Shown piece by piece: positions 56,140 through 64,000 of a stretch of 64,000 nt of DNA. Source of the DNA: Ornithinibacter aureus (GTDB taxonomy: Bacteria > Actinomycetota > Actinomycetes > Actinomycetales > Dermatophilaceae); assembly GCF_009858245.1 (NCBI RefSeq), contig NZ_VMSB01000001.1:186001-250000 (forward strand), written 5' to 3'. Both the position numbers and the translations under genes were made by a program. The notes under the pieces are model-generated. The model worked only from the letters and a program-made list of their open reading frames with translations. It ran no database searches and was not told the DNA's origin. The number at the start of each line of letters is the position of its first letter. Within the stretch, counting starts at the first letter, position 1.

Positions 56140-58923
56140 TCAGCTGTCGCCGCCCTCGTTCCCGGAGGCCCCGGCCGTCACGTCGTTCAGGCGGTAGCGG
56201 CTGGCCGCCTCGCGGGCCACGGACGGGTCGACCTCGCCGCGGGCGGCCAGCGCTTGGAGCGCCTGCACCGCCATCGACGGGCCGTCGATGTGGAAGAACC
56301 GGCGGGCCGCCGGGCGGGTGTCGGAGAAGCCGAACCCGTCGGCACCGAGGGAGGAGAAGTCCACGGGGACCCACTGGGCGATCTGGTCCTGGACGGCGCG
56401 CATGTAGTCGGAGACCGCGACCACGGGACCCGGCCGACCAGACAGCTGCTGGGTGACCCACGGGACCGGTGCCTCGGCATCCGGGTTGAGGAACGCGGCC
56501 TCGTCACAGCGAAGGCCGTCGCGGCGAAGCTCGTTCCACGACGTGACCGAGAAGACGTCGGCGACGACGCCCCAGTCGTTGCGCAGCAGCTCCTGGGCCT
56601 CCAGGGCCCAACCCATGCCGACGCCCGACGCGAGCAGCTGGACGCGCGGCGCCGACTCCGGCAGGCCTTCGCCCGACCCGGCGGCATACAGGTACATGCC
56701 GCGCAGGATGCCCTCGCGGTCGACGTTCTCGGGCTCGACGGGCTGGGCCATCGGCTCGTTGTAGACCGTGAGGTAGTAGATGACGTTGCGCTCGTCGTCG
56801 GTGAGAGCGTCGTCGGTGCCGAACATGCGGTGCAGACCGTCCTGCATGATGTGCGCGATCTCGTAGCCGAACGCCGGGTCGTAGTGCACGACTGCCGGGT
56901 TCGTCGAGGCGAGCAGCGGCGAGTGCCCGTCGGCGTGCTGCAGGCCCTCACCGGTGAGGGTCGTGCGGCCCGCCGTGGCGCCGATGAGGAAGCCGCGGGT
57001 CATCTGGTCGGCGGCCGCCCAGATCGAGTCGCCCACGCGCTGGAACCCGAACATCGAGTAGAAGACGTAGATCGGGATCATCGGCTGGCCGTGGGTGGCG
57101 TAGCTCGACCCGGCGGCGGTGAACGCGGCCAGCGACCCGGCCTCGTTGATGCCCAGGTGCAGGATCTGCCCGTCCTTGGCCTCGCGGTAGGCGAGCATCA
57201 GGTCGTGGTCGACGGGGGTGTAGTTCTGCCCGTGCGGGTTGTAGATCTTGATCGTCGAGAAGAAGCTGTCCATCCCGAAGGTGCGGGCCTCGTCGGGGAT
57301 GATCGGCACGATGCGCTTGCCGAACTCCTTGTCGCGCATGAGGTCCTTGAGCAGCCGCACGAACGCCATGGTCGTGGCGACCTGCTGCTTGCCCGAGCCC
57401 TTCTTGACCTGGGCGTAGGCCGAGTCGTCGGGCAGGTGCACGGGGGCGTGCTTGACCCGGCGCTCGGGCACCCCGCCGCCGAGCTTGGCGCGGCGCTCGA
57501 GGGCGTACTTGATGACGTCGTCGTCCGGGCCCGGGTGGTAGTAGGGCGCGTTGTACGGGTCGGCCTCGAGCTGCTCGTCGCTGATCGGGATCTGCAGGCT
57601 GTCGCGCAGGTTCTTCAGGTCATCGAGGGTGAACTTCTTCATCTGGTGCGTCGCGTTGCGCCCGGCGAAGGTCGTTCCGAGGCCGTAGCCCTTGATCGTC
57701 TTGGCGAGGATGACCGTCGGCTGCCCGGTGTGCTCGGTCGCCGACTTGTAGGCGGCGTAGACCTTGCGGTAGTCGTGGCCGCCGCGCTTGAGCTTCCACC
57801 AGATGTCCTCGTCGCTCCAGTCCGCGACCATCTTGCGGGTGCGCGGGTCGCGGTCGAAGAAGTTCTCGCGGACGTGCTTGCCGTCGTTGGCGCGGAAGGT
57901 CTGGTAGTCGCCGTCCGAGGTCGAGTTCATCAGGTGGGTGAGGGCGCCGTCGCCGTCGGCGGCGAGCAGCGGGTCCCAGCCGCGACCCCAGACGACCTTG
58001 ATGACGTTCCAGCCGGCTCCGCGGAAGAAGGCCTCGAGCTCCTGGATGATCTTGCCGTTGCCACGCACCGGGCCGTCCAGGCGCTGGAGGTTGCAGTTGA
58101 CGACGAAGTTGAGGTTGTCGAGCTCCTCGCCGGCAGCGAGCTGGAGCAGGCCGCGCGACTCGGGCTCGTCCATCTCGCCGTCACCGAGGAACGCCCACAC
58201 CTGCTGCTGGCCGGTGTCCTTGATGCCGCGGTTGTGCAGGTACTTGTTGAACTGCGCCTGGTAGATCGCGTTCATCGGGCCCAGACCCATCGACACCGTC
58301 GGGAACTCCCAGAAGTCCGACATGAGGCGCGGGTGGGGGTAGGACGGCAGGGCCAGCGGAGACCCATCGACGACGTGCGACTTCTCCTGGCGGAAGCCGT
58401 CGAGGCGCTCGGTGGAGATGCGGCCCTCGAGGAAGGCGCGGGCGTACATGCCGGGGGAGGCGTGGCCCTGGAAGAAGATCTGGTCGCCGCCGCCGGGGTG
58501 GTCCTTGCCCCGGAAGAAGTGGTTGAAGCCCACTTCGTAGAGGGTCGCAGCCGACGCGTAGGTCGAGATGTGACCGCCGACCCCGATGCCGGGGCGCTGC
58601 GCGCGGTGCACGATCATCGCGGCGTTCCAGCGCAGGTAGGCGCGGAAGCGGCGCTCGGTGTCCTCGTCGCCGGGGAACCAGGGCTCCTGCTCGGGGCTGA
58701 TCGTGTTGACGTAGTCGGTGGTCGTCAGCGACGGCACGCCGACCTGCATCGCACGGGCCCGCTCGAGCAGGCGCAGCATCAGGTAGCGCGCCCGCATCCG
58801 ACCCGGTCCGTCGATGACCGCGTCGAGGCTGTCGAGCCATTCCTGGGTCTCGGCCGGGTCGATGTCCGGCAGGTGGGTCGGGATGCCGTTGAGGATGGGG
58901 CCGACGTCGTCGCGGGAGGTCAC
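56140..58923 (-). CDS. aceE: Pyruvate dehydrogenase E1 component, homodimeric
   Basis: Decarboxylates pyruvate with thiamine diphosphate and acetylates E2. The 927-residue protein has [12 protein letters not shown] in the ThDP-binding GDG-N motif, with [16 protein letters not shown] following, and HEXAG-like [18 protein letters not shown] in the N-terminal third. GTG at 58923 follows AAAGGA. In actinobacteria aceE encodes the E1 shared by pyruvate and 2-oxoglutarate complexes and typically stands near fabD and ahpE. Confidence 0.95.
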   Translation of the reverse strand: MTSRDDVGPILNGIPTHLPDIDPAETQEWLDSLDAVIDGPGRMRARYLMLRLLERARAMQVGVPSLTTTDYVNTISPEQEPWFPGDEDTERRFRAYLRWNAAMIVHRAQRPGIGVGGHISTYASAATLYEVGFNHFFRGKDHPGGGDQIFFQGHASPGMYARAFLEGRISTERLDGFRQEKSHVVDGSPLALPSYPHPRLMSDFWEFPTVSMGLGPMNAIYQAQFNKYLHNRGIKDTGQQQVWAFLGDGEMDEPESRGLLQLAAGEELDNLNFVVNCNLQRLDGPVRGNGKIIQELEAFFRGAGWNVIKVVWGRGWDPLLAADGDGALTHLMNSTSDGDYQTFRANDGKHVRENFFDRDPRTRKMVADWSDEDIWWKLKRGGHDYRKVYAAYKSATEHTGQPTVILAKTIKGYGLGTTFAGRNATHQMKKFTLDDLKNLRDSLQIPISDEQLEADPYNAPYYHPGPDDDVIKYALERRAKLGGGVPERRVKHAPVHLPDDSAYAQVKKGSGKQQVATTMAFVRLLKDLMRDKEFGKRIVPIIPDEARTFGMDSFFSTIKIYNPHGQNYTPVDHDLMLAYREAKDGQILHLGINEAGSLAAFTAAGSSYATHGQPMIPIYVFYSMFGFQRVGDSIWAAADQMTRGFLIGATAGRTTLTGEGLQHADGHSPLLASTNPAVVHYDPAFGYEIAHIMQDGLHRMFGTDDALTDDERNVIYYLTVYNEPMAQPVEPENVDREGILRGMYLYAAGSGEGLPESAPRVQLLASGVGMGWALEAQELLRNDWGVVADVFSVTSWNELRRDGLRCDEAAFLNPDAEAPVPWVTQQLSGRPGPVVAVSDYMRAVQDQIAQWVPVDFSSLGADGFGFSDTRPAARRFFHIDGPSMAVQALQALAARGEVDPSVAREAASRYRLNDVTAGASGNEGGDS

Positions 58924-59065
58924 GCGTTCGTCCTTTCGCCGTTGAGCAGCAGGTCGCACGCGAACGAGTGGGCGCGCGTGGACCCCATCTTTCACCCGAT
59001 CGGCACCCGCAGCGCAATCGCGTTCACATTACTGACCAGTAGTGCGCGGTTTGGCGGGCGACGGG

Positions 59066-59893
59066 TCAGGCCAGGCGGTCGGGGCGGCTGTAGACCGACA
59101 TGCTCGGATGCCGGGTGAACGCCACGAGCGTGATGCCGCGGTCCACGGCCAGGTCGACGGCCAGCGACGTCGGGGCCCCCACCGCGACGACGGCCGGGAT
59201 GCCGACGACGCTCGCCTTCTGGATGATCTCGAAGCTCGCACGGGCGCTGACGACGAGCACGTGCCCGGCCAGCGGCAGGGAACCCACCCGGGCCGCGGCC
59301 CCGACGACCTTGTCGACGGCGTTGTGCCGCCCGACGTCCTCGCGCACGTGCACCAGGTCACCGGATGCCGTCGCGAGCCCCGCCGCGTGGACCCCGCCGG
59401 TGCGGTCGAAGACGGGTTGCTGCCGGCGCAGGGCATCTGGCAACCCGGCCACCACCTCGGCCGAGAGGGACAGCGGGTCGCCCGCCACGGCATACCGACT
59501 GCTCGTGCGCACGGCATCCACCGAGGCCGACCCGCAGACCCCGCACGCGCTGGTCATGCCCTGCGTGCGCTCACGCGGGGCGCGGTGCAGCACGGCTCCC
59601 GGCGCCAGCGTGACGTCGACGACGTTGAAGGTGGGGGAGCCGCTCTCATCGAGATCGGTGCAGTGCATGAGCGTCGCGACCTCGTCGGCGCCGTGGAGCA
59701 GGCCCTCGGTGAGCAGGTGCCCGATCGCGAGGTCGAAGTCGTCCCCGGGGGTGCGCATCGTCGTCGTCAGCGAGATGCCGTCGACCCGGATCTCCAGCGG
59801 TTCCTCGACGGCGACGGTGTCGGTGCGCTCGACCCGAGCACCGCTGACGACGTCCAGTCGTGTCCGTCGAACGCGCGTCGTCACCCGGCCCAT
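59066..59893 (-). CDS. fdhD: Formate dehydrogenase accessory sulfurtransferase FdhD
   Basis: Transfers sulfur from IscS to the molybdenum cofactor of formate dehydrogenase. 275 residues; GMTSACGVCG carries Cys117 and Cys120, the E. coli CxxC pair. EDVGRHNAVDKVVG and SARASFEIIQKA match the cofactor-binding part. ATG 59893 is chosen over ATG 59902 on family similarity (MGRVT start). No formate dehydrogenase gene is in the window. Confidence 0.9.
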   Translation of the reverse strand: MGRVTTRVRRTRLDVVSGARVERTDTVAVEEPLEIRVDGISLTTTMRTPGDDFDLAIGHLLTEGLLHGADEVATLMHCTDLDESGSPTFNVVDVTLAPGAVLHRAPRERTQGMTSACGVCGSASVDAVRTSSRYAVAGDPLSLSAEVVAGLPDALRRQQPVFDRTGGVHAAGLATASGDLVHVREDVGRHNAVDKVVGAAARVGSLPLAGHVLVVSARASFEIIQKASVVGIPAVVAVGAPTSLAVDLAVDRGITLVAFTRHPSMSVYSRPDRLA

Positions 59894-59913
59894 GGGCGTC
59901 ATCCAAACACACG

Positions 59914-59927
59914 AACACCGCGGTGTT
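59914..59927. promoter_or_regulatory. Palindrome upstream of fdhD
   Basis: AACACCGCGGTGTT is a perfect 14-bp palindrome between the divergent fdhD and hydrolase genes. Function unknown; possible operator. Confidence 0.4.
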
Positions 59928-59983
59928 ACGGGGTGCGGAACGGTGGCAGCGCTGCACACCTGACCGGGCCTACCGTCAGCGGC

Positions 59984-60802
59984 ATGGACACCAACCCTGA
60001 GATCGGCCTGTCGATCGACGTCGACGGCATCACGACGAACTACCACCGGGCGGGCAGCGGCCCCGTCGTTCTGCTCGTCCACGGCTCGGGCCCGGGGGTG
60101 TCCGCGTGGGTGAACTGGCGGCTGACGATCCCGGCCCTGGCCGAGCACTTCACGGTCATCGCCCCCGACATCGTCGGCTTCGGCTTCACCGACCGTCCCG
60201 AGGGGTTCGACTACTCCCTGGACACGTGGAGGGCCCACCTGCTCGGCTTCGCCGACGCCCTCGGGCTCGACCGCTTCTCGATCGTCGGCAACAGCTTCGG
60301 CGGCGCGCTGGCCCTGTCGATGGCCGCCCACCAACCCGAGCGGGTCGACCGACTCGTGCTCATGGGTGCCGCCGGGGTGCCCTTCCCCATCACCGACGGT
60401 CTCGACCGGGTCTGGGGCTACGAGCCGTCGCTGGAGACGATGCGTGGGCTGCTCGACGTGTTCGCGCACGACCCGGCCTTCGCCACCGACGAGCTCGCGG
60501 CGCTGCGGTACGAGGCCTCGGTGCGGCCGGGCTTCCAGGAGTCCTTCGCCGCGATGTTCCCCGCGCCGCGGCAACGCTGGGTCGACGCCCTCGCCACCCC
60601 GGATGACGTCATCGCGGCCCTGCCCCACCGCGCCCTGGTCGTCCACGGCCGCGACGACCAGGTCATCCCGCTCGCCAACGCCCACCACCTGCTCGAGCTC
60701 ATCGACGACAGCCAGCTGCACGTCTTCGGCCGCTGCGGGCACTGGACCCAGATCGAACACGCCGCCGAGTTCAACGCTCTGGTGGCGCGCTTCCTACGCT
60801 GA
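59984..60802 (+). CDS. Alpha/beta hydrolase, meta-cleavage product hydrolase type
   Basis: A 272-residue C-C bond hydrolase-like protein (MhpC/BphD/HsaD group). LLVHGSGPGVSAWVNWRLTIP and VGFGFTDRPEGFDYS are hallmark stretches. The triad is Ser104 (GNSFGG), Asp in HGRDDQVIP and His in CGHWTQIE. Aromatic ring-cleavage partners are absent nearby, so substrate is unknown. TACCGT at 59971-59976, seven bases before ATG, indicates leaderless expression. Confidence 0.8.
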   Translation: MDTNPEIGLSIDVDGITTNYHRAGSGPVVLLVHGSGPGVSAWVNWRLTIPALAEHFTVIAPDIVGFGFTDRPEGFDYSLDTWRAHLLGFADALGLDRFSIVGNSFGGALALSMAAHQPERVDRLVLMGAAGVPFPITDGLDRVWGYEPSLETMRGLLDVFAHDPAFATDELAALRYEASVRPGFQESFAAMFPAPRQRWVDALATPDDVIAALPHRALVVHGRDDQVIPLANAHHLLELIDDSQLHVFGRCGHWTQIEHAAEFNALVARFLR

Positions 60803-60816
60803 GGCAGACTGGGGTC

Positions 60817-61335
60817 ATGGATGACCCCGATCCCGCGACGTCCGTGCGCCCGGTGCAGGTCACCCTTCACGGGGGTGACCTGCCGTGGCAGCCGGTGTCC
60901 CCGAACCTGACCCGGGTGCGTCTCATCACCCTCGCCCTGTTCGCGGTGCCGGCGATCATCGCCACCGTCGTCGTCGGGGTGCTGGTGACTCGCTGGGCGC
61001 TGCTCGGCACGGCAGCCGTCGTGCTCGTCGCGCTCTGGGTGGCGTGGCTCATCAGCCGACAGGTGAGTGCGATCAGCTGGGTCGAGCTCGACGAGGAGAT
61101 CGTCATCCGCAAGGGCCGGCTCTTCCGCTCGCTCGTCAGCGTGCCCTACGGCCGCCTCCAGTACGTCGACATCCAGTCGGGGCCGTTGATGCGCGCCCAC
61201 GGCATCGCCTCGTGCGAGATCCACACCGCCTCGCCGGAGAGCGGTGGGTCGCTGCCCGGCCTGCCGGTCGCCGAGGCCGAGGCCCTGCGCGAGCGCCTGT
61301 CCGCGCGCGGCGAGGCGCAACGGGCCGGCCTGTGA
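60817..61335 (+). CDS. PH-domain membrane protein, YdbS-like
   Basis: A 172-residue protein with two membrane helices near residues 35-85 and a bacterial PH domain (bPH2) after them: WVELDEEIVIRKGRLFRSLVSVPYGRLQYVDI. CAGACT lies six bases before the ATG. The stop overlaps the next gene by four bases. Pairs of such proteins (YdbS/YdbT in Bacillus) are linked to resistance to antibiotic peptides. Confidence 0.8.
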   Translation: MDDPDPATSVRPVQVTLHGGDLPWQPVSPNLTRVRLITLALFAVPAIIATVVVGVLVTRWALLGTAAVVLVALWVAWLISRQVSAISWVELDEEIVIRKGRLFRSLVSVPYGRLQYVDIQSGPLMRAHGIASCEIHTASPESGGSLPGLPVAEAEALRERLSARGEAQRAGL

Positions 61336-62924
61336 CCGAGGCCGTCATTCGGGACGAGGAGTGGCAGCGGCTGCACCCGCTGTCGCCCCTGTTGCGCGGC
61401 GGCGTCGTGCTCATCGCGGTCATCGGGTACGTCGCGAGCCAGTTCTTCGACCGCTTCCTGAGCTCCATCAATCTGGACGGCATCCTGCCGGGGCCGGACA
61501 TCGGGATCGGGCCGGCTGGGGAGGACGGCGCCCTCGAGCAGGTCGTCGCCCACCCGTTCCTCGCCCTGCTCGCCCTCGTGCTGCTCGTCGCCGGGGTCGC
61601 CGGCGTCAACTGGGTCGCCTGGCGCTTCGCCCGCTTCCGGGTGGCAGGGGGCCAGGTCGAGCTGCGCACCGGCGTGCTCTTCCGCCAGCACCGACAGGTG
61701 CGGCTCGAGCGGGTGCAGGCCGTCGAGCTGTCCCGCCCGATCCTGGCCCGGCTGTTCGGGCTGGCCAGCGTCGTCGTGCAGTCGGCCGGTGGTTCGGACT
61801 CCCAGCTCGCCCTGTCGTTCATCGACCTCAGACGTGCCGAGGCGCTGCGTGAGCACCTCCTGACCCTCGCGGGCCAGTCCGAGGTGGTGCTGGCTCCGAC
61901 TGATGACTCGATGGCAACCCCCCCGACCATGGGGGATGCCGTGCCGTCGCCTCGAGCGCCCGTCGTCGCCGTCCCGGTCGTCGAGGTGCCCAACGGGCGC
62001 CTGTTCGTCGCCACGATCCTGCACGGCTCGACGATCTTCCTCGTGGCCGTGCTGTTCGGGGCGCTGATCACCGCGGGCGTGCTCAGCGTCGGCCCGCTGG
62101 CCCTCGCCGGGGTGCCGGCCATGCTCCCGGCAGCGTTCTTCATCCTCCTGGGACGAGGCAAGGAGATGCTGACCCACGGCAACTTCCGCCTCGTCGACGT
62201 CGGCACCGGGGTCCGGGTGACCGAGGGACTGACGGACCTGCGGACGATGACCATCCCGCTGAACCGGGTCCAGGCGCTCGAGGTCGTCCAACCGCTGTGG
62301 TGGCGCCCGCTCGGCTGGTGGCGGGTGCGCGTCAACGTCGCCGGGGTGGGCTCCTCGGGCAGCGGCGACGGCGAGGGGGAGCGCGAGACGACGTTGCTGC
62401 CCGTCGGCACGTTCGACGACGCCCTGCGGGTGCTCGCCCGACTCGCGCCGCAGGTGCCCGTCTCGGGGTGGAACGACGCGGTCCTCGGCGAGGGGCCGCA
62501 GCCGGGCTGGCAGACCAGCTCGGCACGGGCCAGGCTGTTCGATCCGCTCTCGTGGCGGCGCAACGGTTGGTCGGACACCGAGGGGGCAGTGCTGCTGCGC
62601 TCCGGTCGGCTCACCCGGCGGGCCGTCGCCGTGCCGCACGCACGCATCCAGTCGCTGACGCTGCAGCAGGACTGGCTCCAGGCGAGTCGTGGCGTGGCGA
62701 CCCTGCACGTCATCCCCGCCCCCGGCCCCATCAGCCCGGTCGTCGACCACCTCGACACCGAAGCCGCCCACGACGCCTTCGCTCGCCTCAACGAGCGGGC
62801 CCGTGATGCGCGCCGAGGGGCGGGACCAGCGGACCTCCCGCTTGCACCGGACCCGACCGGGTTGGTGGACTGGACCCAGCACCGCAGCGGTGTCCCCGAA
62901 CCAGGAAGGCTCGACCCACTGTGA
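61332..62924 (+). CDS. PH-domain membrane protein, YdbT-like
   Basis: A 530-residue protein with three bPH2 domains alternating with pairs of membrane helices: FRVAGGQVELRTGVLFRQHRQVRL, FRLVDVGTGVRVTEGLTDLR, and a third near SDTEGAVLLRSGRLTRRAVA. GTG overlaps the YdbS stop and its own stop overlaps the DUF3052 start, so three genes are coupled. Probable envelope function; mechanism unknown. Confidence 0.8.
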   Translation: MTEAVIRDEEWQRLHPLSPLLRGGVVLIAVIGYVASQFFDRFLSSINLDGILPGPDIGIGPAGEDGALEQVVAHPFLALLALVLLVAGVAGVNWVAWRFARFRVAGGQVELRTGVLFRQHRQVRLERVQAVELSRPILARLFGLASVVVQSAGGSDSQLALSFIDLRRAEALREHLLTLAGQSEVVLAPTDDSMATPPTMGDAVPSPRAPVVAVPVVEVPNGRLFVATILHGSTIFLVAVLFGALITAGVLSVGPLALAGVPAMLPAAFFILLGRGKEMLTHGNFRLVDVGTGVRVTEGLTDLRTMTIPLNRVQALEVVQPLWWRPLGWWRVRVNVAGVGSSGSGDGEGERETTLLPVGTFDDALRVLARLAPQVPVSGWNDAVLGEGPQPGWQTSSARARLFDPLSWRRNGWSDTEGAVLLRSGRLTRRAVAVPHARIQSLTLQQDWLQASRGVATLHVIPAPGPISPVVDHLDTEAAHDAFARLNERARDARRGAGPADLPLAPDPTGLVDWTQHRSGVPEPGRLDPL

Positions 62925-63364
62925 ACACCCCCGCCCCGCCGCCGGCAGACCCGGGGCTGAACGGCTCCACCGCCGTACAGCGCCTCGGCTTCACCCGCGA
63001 CCAGGTGGTGCAGGAATTCGGCTACGACAGCGACGTCGATGACGAGTTCCGCTTCGCCGTCGAGGACCTGTGCGGTGCCGAGATGGAGGACGAGGACTAC
63101 ACCGGTGGTGCGGATGCCGTGCTGCTGTGGTTCCGCGACGGTGACGGCGACCTGGGCGATGCCCTCGTCGACATGGTCGGCGTGCTCGACGACGGCGGCT
63201 TCGTCGTCCTGCTCACCCCCAAGGCGTCGGCGCAGGAGGTCGACGCGAGCGACATCGACGAGGCCGCGGTCACCTCTGGCCTGCACCCCGCAGGGACCTT
63301 CACCGCCTCCGAGCACTGGCGCGCACACAAGCTCGTGGCACCCAAGGCGCCGGCCAAGCGGTAG
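62921..63364 (+). CDS. DUF3052 family protein
   Basis: A 147-residue acidic cytosolic protein: RLGFTRDQVVQEFGYDSDVDDEFRFAVED and WFRDGDGDLGDALVDMVGVLDDGG. The family is actinobacterial, usually between aceE and ahpE, as in M. tuberculosis Rv2239c. Function unknown. GTG start overlaps the previous stop. Confidence 0.85.
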   Translation: MNTPAPPPADPGLNGSTAVQRLGFTRDQVVQEFGYDSDVDDEFRFAVEDLCGAEMEDEDYTGGADAVLLWFRDGDGDLGDALVDMVGVLDDGGFVVLLTPKASAQEVDASDIDEAAVTSGLHPAGTFTASEHWRAHKLVAPKAPAKR

Positions 63365-63439
63365 CCCGCGTCCGGCATCCGAGCGTCTGTCCCGTCTCAG
63401 CGGGTCTCCGGGGGGTCGTGTCGCTGGCAGGATGGACCC

Positions 63440-63919
63440 ATGCCGTTGTCGACCCTGAACCCCCTCGCCGTGGGCCTGCGCGCCCCGGACTTCGCCCTGC
63501 GTGACCAGAACGGTGTCGAGGTCACCCTGTCGGGGCTGACGGCGGACAAGAACGTCGTCATCGTGTTCTACCCCTTCGCGTTCTCGGGCATCTGCACCGG
63601 CGAGCTCGACGAGATCCGCGACCATCTCGAGCGGTTCGTCTCCGACGACCTCCAGGTGCTCTGCATCTCCAGCGACCCCGTCTTCTCCCAGCGTGCCTGG
63701 GCCGACCAGCAGGGCTACTTCTTCCCGCTGCTCTCCGACTTCTGGCCCCATGGCGAGGTTGCGCAGGCGTACGGCGTGCTCAACGAGCGCACCGGGGCGC
63801 CGGTGCGCGGGACCTTCCTCGTCGGCCGCGACGGATTCGTCAAGTGGAGCCTGGTCAACGGCCCCGGGGACCGCCGCGACTTCAGCGACCTCCCCGCCGA
63901 GGTCGCCGCCCTGCCCTGA
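63440..63919 (+). CDS. ahpE: Peroxiredoxin, AhpE type
   Basis: A 159-residue thiol peroxidase reducing peroxides and peroxynitrite. The peroxidatic Cys52 is in FYPFAFSGICTGE. Only one other Cys (about 78) is present and not at a classical resolving site, fitting the one-Cys AhpE group. CAGGAT lies six bases before ATG, so a leaderless start is likely. Confidence 0.9.
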   Translation: MPLSTLNPLAVGLRAPDFALRDQNGVEVTLSGLTADKNVVIVFYPFAFSGICTGELDEIRDHLERFVSDDLQVLCISSDPVFSQRAWADQQGYFFPLLSDFWPHGEVAQAYGVLNERTGAPVRGTFLVGRDGFVKWSLVNGPGDRRDFSDLPAEVAALP

Positions 63920-63928
63920 CCTCACCTC

Positions 63929-63958
63929 TGACACGGGTGCGCGCCCACCTGCCACAAT
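63929..63958 (+). promoter_or_regulatory. Possible promoter at the right edge
   Basis: TGACAC (63929-63934), an 18-bp spacer and CACAAT (63953-63958). Transcription would start near 63965 and leave the window; the gene it serves is not visible. Confidence 0.3.
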
Positions 63959-64000
63959 GTGCGCGGACATCAGCGCTCCTTCGGGGGTGCGGGTGTCCAC

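Noticed and set aside
56254-59118. A 954-codon plus-strand frame opposite aceE
   Set aside because: It mirrors the aceE coding strand and has no recognisable domain; typical GC-driven shadow.
61136-64000. A long minus-strand frame opposite the PH-domain genes, DUF3052 and ahpE
   Set aside because: It spans four real genes on the other strand and lacks any motif of its own.

Overview
The window is chromosomal DNA of a very GC-rich actinobacterium. Evidence: dgt-dnaG, recO-uppS, glyS, and aceE / PucR-type regulator / fabD-fabH-acpP-fabF / DUF3145 in the conserved actinobacterial order; homodimeric E1 (AceE); Hsp60-free core content; tandem HNH/DUF222 protein; AhpE and DUF3052 together; and many leaderless genes with a TANNNT box 6-7 nt before ATG/GTG. 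The gene set and the frequent oligomer GGATGCC(GT) suggest Micrococcales, perhaps Intrasporangiaceae; that placement is inference.

Layout. 1-2.9 kb: partial membrane protein and a DUF222-HNH nuclease. 2.9-10.9 kb: asd, acyl-CoA-binding protein, tandem GNAT, a TetR/DUF4386 divergent pair with operators, ACC deaminase, then a permease-UspA pair divergent from dimethylarginine hydrolase (DDAH). 10.9-16.3 kb: leuA with a leucine-codon leader peptide, a 56-residue small membrane protein, AlkB-type dioxygenase, SDR, recO-uppS. 16.3-19.8 kb: a zinc-uptake operon znuA-znuC-znuB-zur with 4-nt overlaps and a double Zur box over the znuA start. 19.9-27.7 kb: glyS, a TPR-Hsp90 two-gene operon, and divergently a sigma-like protein fused to a membrane anchor and an extracytoplasmic domain. 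27.7-36.8 kb: mercaptopyruvate sulfurtransferase, hydrolases, a secreted Tat protein, dusB, a hairpin-repeat region with a gene relic, YdeI-like protein, dgt, dnaG.

36.8-37.8 kb: a tRNA-Asn gene whose last 33 bp are repeated 878 bp downstream; between the copies lies only a higBA toxin-antitoxin pair, so this looks like a minimal tRNA-integrated island. 37.8-41.2 kb: gluABCD-type glutamate ABC transporter. 41.3-49 kb: cupin/FAD oxidoreductase pair, an orphan structured leader, a tRNA-Arg(ACG) directly in front of the RNA ligase gene rtcB, a hydrolase, SRPBCC protein, a frameshifted wax ester synthase/DGAT, a CAT-anticodon tRNA, DUF3145.

49-64 kb: the type II fatty-acid synthesis operon (fabD-fabH-acpP-fabF) preceded by a FasR-like PucR regulator and inverted repeats, argG, a VapBC pair, a very long terminator hairpin, aceE, fdhD, a meta-cleavage-product hydrolase, two PH-domain membrane proteins, DUF3052 and the peroxiredoxin ahpE. 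The best candidates for undescribed biology are the tRNA-Arg/rtcB arrangement, the integrase-less higBA island, the Hsp90-TPR/sigma-fusion locus, the hairpin repeats near 32 kb, and the dispersed GGATGCC motif that overrides normal codon preference.
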